Shown here one piece after another: positions 12,631 to 17,052 of a DNA stretch of 17,052 nt (positions are counted from its first letter, which is position 1; each line of letters opens with the position of its first letter). Origin of the DNA: Sandaracinaceae bacterium (lineage in GTDB: Bacteria > Myxococcota_A > Polyangia > Polyangiales > Sandaracinaceae); NCBI GenBank assembly GCA_025056955.1, contig JANWYL010000033.1, forward strand, positions 1 to 17,052, in the 5' to 3' direction. The notes below the pieces were generated by a model that was not told the origin of the DNA, made no database searches, and worked only from the letters and a program-made list of their open reading frames with translations. The translations under genes and the position numbers were made by a program.

Positions 12631-14652
12631 ATGCCAAGCCTGAAAAGTTGTTCAAAATGCGGCCACTCGAATTCAAGCGATGCCCTTTTTTGCGTGCGTT
12701 GTGGCACCTCACTTTCCCAAGCAAGCGAAAGAGAAGTTTTTCCCACTCCCTCAGGTGGTCTAGAGCGCTCTCGCAGCAATACCCTGATGGGTGTTCCAAT
12801 GGGCGTCGAGCTGCCCAACGCCGACCAGAGTGCCCACCAACGCAACCGCACCCTCATGGGAATTCCACTGATGGAGCCTATCTCCCAAGGGCAACTGCCT
12901 CCCCAAATTGTGACTCCTCCAATTCAGGCGCCTTCGCCACTTCAAGCCCGTGAGCCTGCTCCAAATCCACGGCCATCACCTCCATCGCCCTCATCCCCTC
13001 CCAAATCGCAGCCGCTCTCTGACTTGCCCCCTCCTCCGATTGCCCCCACCAATCACTCGCCCCGTATTGCATCACCTCTCTCAAACGAAACACCATTGCA
13101 ACCACTTCCATCACCATTACAACCATCTCCATTACCTTCATCACCATCATCATCCCCACCCCTTTCATCACCACACCAATCACCCCCAGCCTCTCCACAA
13201 TCACCATCTGAAGAAATCCAGCGTTTTTCCCAACCTTCGTCCCAATCACTGGCTTCCCCAGATTCGAAACCATTTGCTCCTACGCAGCAAAAGCCAAAAA
13301 ATCCCCTTGGGCCAACCCAGCGGACCATGCTGGGCGTGGCCCTCGCACCACCACCCGAAGCAGAAGAAGCCAGAGCCAAGCCAACTTTCGGCGCAACTTC
13401 AATTTCAGATTTGCCTGCACCTTTGGTTCAAGCCCAAAAGAAGGATAATTTCACCCTCCGCATCGCCTTGATCGCCTTTGCTTTTCTTGTGATCACCTCA
13501 TTCATCGCGATTGGCGCGTGGTTTTTGCTTGGTGGTGGGGTAACGGTCCAAGCCAGCATCCGCCAAGAGGGAGGGAAAGAATACCTGCACCTTCAACTGA
13601 AAAACACCGATCCCAATGCCCTTGTTAAAGTTGGAAAAGAAGAAAGGCGTGCCTCAAAAGGGGTGGTTGACTTTCCCTTTGACACCTCATCCCTCAAGGT
13701 GGGTGAAAACACCCTGCATGTCCTGGTCCAATCCAAAGGAAAAGCCTTGAATATCCCGATTTCACTCCGCCTTGACCATCGGGTGCGGACCGATCTGAGT
13801 GGACTGCTCGAAGACCCTCCATTCATTGCGGTTGTCGTCGAAGCATTGCCAGGGAGCAAGGTGAGTGTTGAGGGGAATCCAGTCAACCTCGACCAGGAAG
13901 GCCGTGGGGTGCATCGTTTCATGCTCAGCGAATTTCAACTCCCAGAAAAGGGAAGTTGGAATCACTCCTTCTCTTACTCCATCACCTTGCCAGATGGAAG
14001 CAAAAGGGATGGCTCCTTGTCATTTCGCATTCCACCCATTCAACTCAGCATTCGGCAACCCCTTGACGGTGCCATCACTGATCGCCCTTCGGTCAAGGTC
14101 ATCGGGCGCATCATGAGATTGAAAGAAGGTGTCAACTTCGATGTCAGGGTCAATGGTAACCCCGTAACGGTTGATGGCAACGGTGAATTCGCAAGTGAAG
14201 TGGCGCTTGGGCCTCCAAGCGAGGAACCTTATCCGATTGATATCGTTGCAAGGAGCGACAGACACCTCCCGCGCACAATCAGGGTGATGGTAAAGCGTGT
14301 CCCTGACCTGCTTCGGGAGGCGACAAACTTCAATGCTGATTCAAAGATCACCTATGCCCAACTCATGAACACCCCAGAAAGCATCCGAGGCAAGCGCATC
14401 GTTGTCGAAGGTAAGGTGTATAACGTTGATGTTCAAGATGGCCGTGGCGTGCTCCAAATCCTCATGCAGGGATGCACTCCATCCACCCGCTGCCCATTGT
14501 GGGTGAACTATGCGCCAGCTGAACAAATCGAAAAGAACACCATGGTAAGGGTTTTTGGTGTTGCGGCAGGCCTTCAGGGATTTCGCTCGCAGCAGGGAGA
14601 AGATAGAATCGTCCCTCGAATCGATGCAACCATTGTTTTGGTACGGCCATGA
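12631..14652 (+). CDS. Zinc-ribbon single-pass membrane protein with TLMG motifs and C-terminal OB-like domain
   Basis: The 673-residue protein begins with a zinc ribbon (C7-x2-C10 and C21-x2-C24). A cytoplasmic linker contains three similar motifs: SNTLMGVP (T51), NRTLMGIP (T74) and QRTMLGVA (T232). Between them lies a Pro/Ser-rich stretch (about 108-197). A membrane helix spans about 274-301. The extracytoplasmic part (about 305-670) looks like repeated beta domains, and the last 115 residues resemble an OB-fold of the tRNA_anti-like type (ITYAQLM, then IRGKRIVVEGKVYNVDV). ATG 12631 follows GTAGG. The longer reading from TTG 12604 is less likely. Its TGA overlaps the kinase ATG (ATGA), so the two are probably co-translated and functionally linked. 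The TLMG threonines are candidate phosphosites for that kinase, which is inference. No named gene is recognised. Confidence 0.83.
   Translation: MPSLKSCSKCGHSNSSDALFCVRCGTSLSQASEREVFPTPSGGLERSRSNTLMGVPMGVELPNADQSAHQRNRTLMGIPLMEPISQGQLPPQIVTPPIQAPSPLQAREPAPNPRPSPPSPSSPPKSQPLSDLPPPPIAPTNHSPRIASPLSNETPLQPLPSPLQPSPLPSSPSSSPPLSSPHQSPPASPQSPSEEIQRFSQPSSQSLASPDSKPFAPTQQKPKNPLGPTQRTMLGVALAPPPEAEEARAKPTFGATSISDLPAPLVQAQKKDNFTLRIALIAFAFLVITSFIAIGAWFLLGGGVTVQASIRQEGGKEYLHLQLKNTDPNALVKVGKEERRASKGVVDFPFDTSSLKVGENTLHVLVQSKGKALNIPISLRLDHRVRTDLSGLLEDPPFIAVVVEALPGSKVSVEGNPVNLDQEGRGVHRFMLSEFQLPEKGSWNHSFSYSITLPDGSKRDGSLSFRIPPIQLSIRQPLDGAITDRPSVKVIGRIMRLKEGVNFDVRVNGNPVTVDGNGEFASEVALGPPSEEPYPIDIVARSDRHLPRTIRVMVKRVPDLLREATNFNADSKITYAQLMNTPESIRGKRIVVEGKVYNVDVQDGRGVLQILMQGCTPSTRCPLWVNYAPAEQIEKNTMVRVFGVAAGLQGFRSQQGEDRIVPRIDATIVLVRP
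12952..13221 (+). repeat. Low-complexity Pro/Ser coding tract
   Basis: The coding strand is dominated by CCA, TCA and CAC triplets (for example around 13090-13200), giving a disordered Pro/Ser-rich tract at residues 108-197. Opposite-strand ORFs here, rich in Val and Met, are shadows of the tract. Confidence 0.8.
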
Positions 14653-16805
14653 GTGCGAGCGATGCCCTGGAACCAGAGCTCACGGTATTGGTATCGGCTT
14701 GCCCGCTTTGTGAAAAGCCCGTGACCGAGCCAGAAGCCCGCTTCTGCAGCCGTTGCGGTGCTTCGCTTGCCCTCGATCGCATGGCCGACCTTGAAAGCAA
14801 CGAAGCTGACCCCCTGATGGGGCAGGTGATCGCCGGAAGGTATCGCATCGAAAGTGTCCTTGGTCGCGGCGGGATGGGAGTCGTCTATCGCGTCGAGCAT
14901 GTCCATATCCGAAAAGCGATGGCGCTGAAGCTCCTTCACGGTGAGTTTGCTCGCGATCGCAATGCCATTCGACGCTTCCGCCGCGAAGCCGAGGTGATCT
15001 CAAAACTCAACCATCCCCACATTGTTCAGATTTTTGATTTCGGGAGCGAGAGGGGATGGAGCTACCTCGTGATGGAGCTTCTCCTTGGAACTGATCTCGC
15101 TTCGGTGATCGACCGGCTTGGGGCACTCCCCATTGAGCGCACTCTGAGAATTGGAATTCAAATTTGCGATGCGGTCCATCACGCTCACGAGAAGGGAATC
15201 GTGCACCGGGACATCAAGCCAGAAAACATTTTTGTCCTGGAAAAAGGCGAGCAAGGTGAAGCCATTGATTTCATCAAGGTGCTCGATTTTGGCCTGGCAA
15301 AGATCCGCGAAGACTCTGTCCAACCAAACTTGACAGTGACCCAAAAAGAGGCGATTTTTGGAACCCCCCACTACATGGCCCCCGAACAGATCAAGGGGGA
15401 AAGCAGTGACCCACGGATCGACATCTACGCGATGGGTTGTCTCCTCTATAAAGCAGTGGTTGGTATTCCCCCTTTTATCGGGAAAACCCCATTTGAAATT
15501 TTGACCAAGCACCTTACCCAAGAGCCCATTCCTCCTAGCCTCCGCACCCCTCAAAAAGGAGCCATCCCACCTGAACTCGATCGGATCATTCTCCGGGCGC
15601 TCGCCAAATCCCCATCAGATCGGCCTCCCTCAATGGCAGCCCTCCGCAAAGAGCTTGAGGAAGTGCTTGACCGGTTGCTTCGAAATGAACTGAAAGTTGG
15701 AAGCACGAGCATGGCGCTGCCAAAACCACCCTCCACCGAGGGGGCTGCACCACCCCCCTTTGGCTTTTCAAGGCCAAAGCGGTTTCAAGCAGCAACCCTT
15801 GATGAAGTCGAGCATTTCAAACGCAAAATGAGGTGGCGTGGCATGGTGATCAACCTGGGCTTGTTGCTGACGCTTTTTGGTGGAGCTGGAGGGGCAGCAT
15901 ATGCCATTCACTATTTTAAGCACGCACCCACTCGCCCTACGGTATTGGAAGAAGAAATTGAACCCAACCACGAGCCACTCATTGCAAACCAACTCCCACC
16001 TTCACACAAAATCAAGGCCTACCTCGGCAAGCGCCTTGACACCCAACAAGGAGACATTGACCTATTTCGCATCACCATAGGTGATGGAGTCAAGGCGATT
16101 CGCATTGAGGTGGGTGGAATCCCAAACATCGATCACGCCTTCCAAATTTTCAAAGAGGGGCAATCGCAGCCACTCCTCTCAGTCGATGGTTCACCAAGAG
16201 GTGGTGCGGAGGGTGTTCCCAATTTTCCTGTCGAAAAGGGAAATTATATCATTAGGGTGTATGAAGTGCGGGAAAGCGGTCGCTTCCCCACGGAAAACGT
16301 GAGTGATACCTACACCATCACCTGGGTTCCTCAGCCATTCAATGAGGGTGAAGAGCGGGAGTGGAATGATCGCAAACACCAAGGTGAGCGCATCGATTTG
16401 GGGAAAAGCACGATGCCTTTTGTGCGTCGCGCCCACATCGGTTGGCCTGGGGATGTCGATATCCATTGCTTTCTCAATCCATCAACAAAACACCCAATTT
16501 CTGTGAAACTCACCCCACCTCCTTTGCTTGATCTTGTCCTCAAAGCCGAAATGGGTGAACAAAATGCCGAAGTTGACTCTCAGGGTGAGGGGAGAGTTGA
16601 AGAGATCAAGGTGGAAGCAGAAGAATTCTGCGTTGAAGTGAGGGCTTCCTCAAAATCCACCCAGCCAAGCGATCCCCAAAACCCCTATTCTCTGGTTCTC
16701 GAATCGAGAAAAGAGCATGCCTCTTCTCAAGAGACGCGCTTTCCTTCTGGGAAACCTCGCCGCTCTTTTCGGCCTTCGCCTCAAGGCCCAACCGAAAGCC
16801 GTTGA
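14649..16805 (+). CDS. Transmembrane Ser/Thr protein kinase with N-terminal zinc ribbon and extracytoplasmic PPC-like domains
   Basis: This 718-residue Hanks-type kinase appears catalytically complete. A zinc ribbon comes first (C18-x2-C21, C33-x2-C36). The kinase domain (about 65-343) has the G-loop GRGGMG (72-77), VAIK-type lysine K94, helix-C E113, GIVHRDIKPEN (catalytic D188, K190, N193), DFG 213-215, the activation segment FGTPHYMAPEQ and a distal DRPPSM. A linker leads to one membrane helix (about 399-422). The extracytoplasmic part has two segments resembling bacterial pre-peptidase C-terminal (PPC) domains, around EEIEPNHEP (435 on) and NEGEEREWND (about 560 on), each followed by a D-x-D-x-F/H pattern. 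It starts in an ATGA overlap with the upstream zinc-ribbon gene and has no Shine-Dalgarno. The last 29 codons overlap the next gene in another frame, so the C-terminus may be an extension past an ancestral stop. Confidence 0.94.
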   Translation: MSASDALEPELTVLVSACPLCEKPVTEPEARFCSRCGASLALDRMADLESNEADPLMGQVIAGRYRIESVLGRGGMGVVYRVEHVHIRKAMALKLLHGEFARDRNAIRRFRREAEVISKLNHPHIVQIFDFGSERGWSYLVMELLLGTDLASVIDRLGALPIERTLRIGIQICDAVHHAHEKGIVHRDIKPENIFVLEKGEQGEAIDFIKVLDFGLAKIREDSVQPNLTVTQKEAIFGTPHYMAPEQIKGESSDPRIDIYAMGCLLYKAVVGIPPFIGKTPFEILTKHLTQEPIPPSLRTPQKGAIPPELDRIILRALAKSPSDRPPSMAALRKELEEVLDRLLRNELKVGSTSMALPKPPSTEGAAPPPFGFSRPKRFQAATLDEVEHFKRKMRWRGMVINLGLLLTLFGGAGGAAYAIHYFKHAPTRPTVLEEEIEPNHEPLIANQLPPSHKIKAYLGKRLDTQQGDIDLFRITIGDGVKAIRIEVGGIPNIDHAFQIFKEGQSQPLLSVDGSPRGGAEGVPNFPVEKGNYIIRVYEVRESGRFPTENVSDTYTITWVPQPFNEGEEREWNDRKHQGERIDLGKSTMPFVRRAHIGWPGDVDIHCFLNPSTKHPISVKLTPPPLLDLVLKAEMGEQNAEVDSQGEGRVEEIKVEAEEFCVEVRASSKSTQPSDPQNPYSLVLESRKEHASSQETRFPSGKPRRSFRPSPQGPTESR

Positions 16806-17052
16806 ACTGCCAACTGCGCTCGAAGTGGCAAAGCCAAGCGCCACGGATTTTGGAGGGCCCAAGCGCCACTTCCGAATCGATGGTGTGCGTTTCACCGCCT
16901 CGATGAGGATCATGGAGCCGGTTTTACTCGATGTGCGGCGCATCACGGCCCCTACCGAATGGCTCGATGCCCTGTGTGTGGGAAGTCCTGAGGGCCTCAT
17001 CCTCATCTCCACACGCTCTTGGCAAGTGGTGGAGCGGCTCCCGCTTGGCCCA
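16717..17052 (+). CDS. Partial gene for a protein with a Tat-like signal peptide (runs off the window)
   Basis: An open frame with 112 codons and no stop reaches the window end. The product begins MPLLKRRAFLLGNLAALFGL, which fits a twin-arginine (KRRAFLLG) or lipid-free Sec signal with cleavage near LKAQ. The mature part contains beta-type segments (HFRIDGVRFTASMRIM, then a GLILISTRSWQVVERLP stretch). No family is recognised in the part seen. The start lies 89 bases inside the kinase gene in frame +1, with only a weak AAGAG ribosome site. Good signal-peptide character supports this start. The opposite-strand frames here look like shadows. It may be the third member of the kinase module. Confidence 0.65.
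   Translation, partial: MPLLKRRAFLLGNLAALFGLRLKAQPKAVELPTALEVAKPSATDFGGPKRHFRIDGVRFTASMRIMEPVLLDVRRITAPTEWLDALCVGSPEGLILISTRSWQVVERLPLGP

Noticed and set aside
12878..13273. A Met/Val-rich minus-strand frame
   Set aside because: It is the reverse complement of the CCA/TCA/CAC-rich Pro/Ser tract of the zinc-ribbon protein, so it is an artefact of low complexity.
16650..17012. A 120-codon minus-strand frame near the window end
   Set aside because: It is antisense to the kinase 3' end and to the plus-strand frame with a convincing signal peptide. It is Arg/Ser-rich without motifs.

Overview
The window (about 56-57% G+C by eye) looks like chromosome of a Myxococcota or other former-deltaproteobacterial organism. 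This is inferred from gene content: a cysteine-rich RCC1-repeat lipoprotein with an Asp/Ala/Ser/Gly-rich linker after its lipobox, a TatT-DctP-DctQM TRAP system, a zinc-ribbon Ser/Thr kinase with extracytoplasmic domains, and the alternative CcmD-like family. No insertion sequence, phage gene, plasmid gene or CRISPR array is visible. Coding density is very high, and no stretch over 300 bases lacks content except 12312-12630, which holds a tRNA with its promoter and terminator.

Layout. (1) 3-1208 (+): a DUF2236/MpaB/rubber-oxygenase-like haem protein, converging on (2) 1248-1964 (-): an endonuclease III-like DNA glycosylase that lacks a complete Fe-S cysteine set. (3) A short divergent region with a palindrome at 2001-2015 leads to a tightly packed plus-strand run: RCC1-repeat lipoprotein, proline-rich lipoprotein, a possible 41-residue ORF, CcmC-like haem exporter, CcmD-like protein, a 44-residue membrane microprotein found by eye, a medium-chain-type acyl-CoA dehydrogenase, and an exported protein with FAM20/Four-jointed-like kinase motifs. 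Many junctions are ATGA or 1-bp overlaps, suggesting translational coupling. (4) 7617-12311 (-): a TRAP transporter operon, transcribed tatT, dctP, dctQM, with a fused DctQM that ends in a duplicated Cys-bracketed acidic motif. (5) 12414-12565 (+): a tRNA-Gly(GCC) unit with a -35 box and a textbook terminator. (6) 12631 to the end (+): a zinc-ribbon membrane protein, an ATGA-overlapping zinc-ribbon Ser/Thr protein kinase, and the start of a protein with a Tat-like signal peptide whose gene overlaps the kinase 3' end by 89 bases.

How the genes may work together. The TRAP block is a self-contained, TPR-associated importer (periplasmic lipoprotein TatT, binding protein DctP, membrane QM). Its binding protein appears to lack the usual carboxylate-binding arginine, which points to a non-canonical ligand. 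CcmC and CcmD-like proteins belong to System I cytochrome c maturation, but the other ccm genes are not in the window. The last block reads as a signalling module: kinase and partner share the same architecture (cytoplasmic zinc ribbon, linker or kinase, one membrane helix, extracytoplasmic beta domains), and the partner has three TLMG/TMLG motifs that could be phosphorylation sites. The most unusual items are this module, the FAM20-like exported kinase, the repeated DctQM tail and the TRAP binding protein without its arginine.
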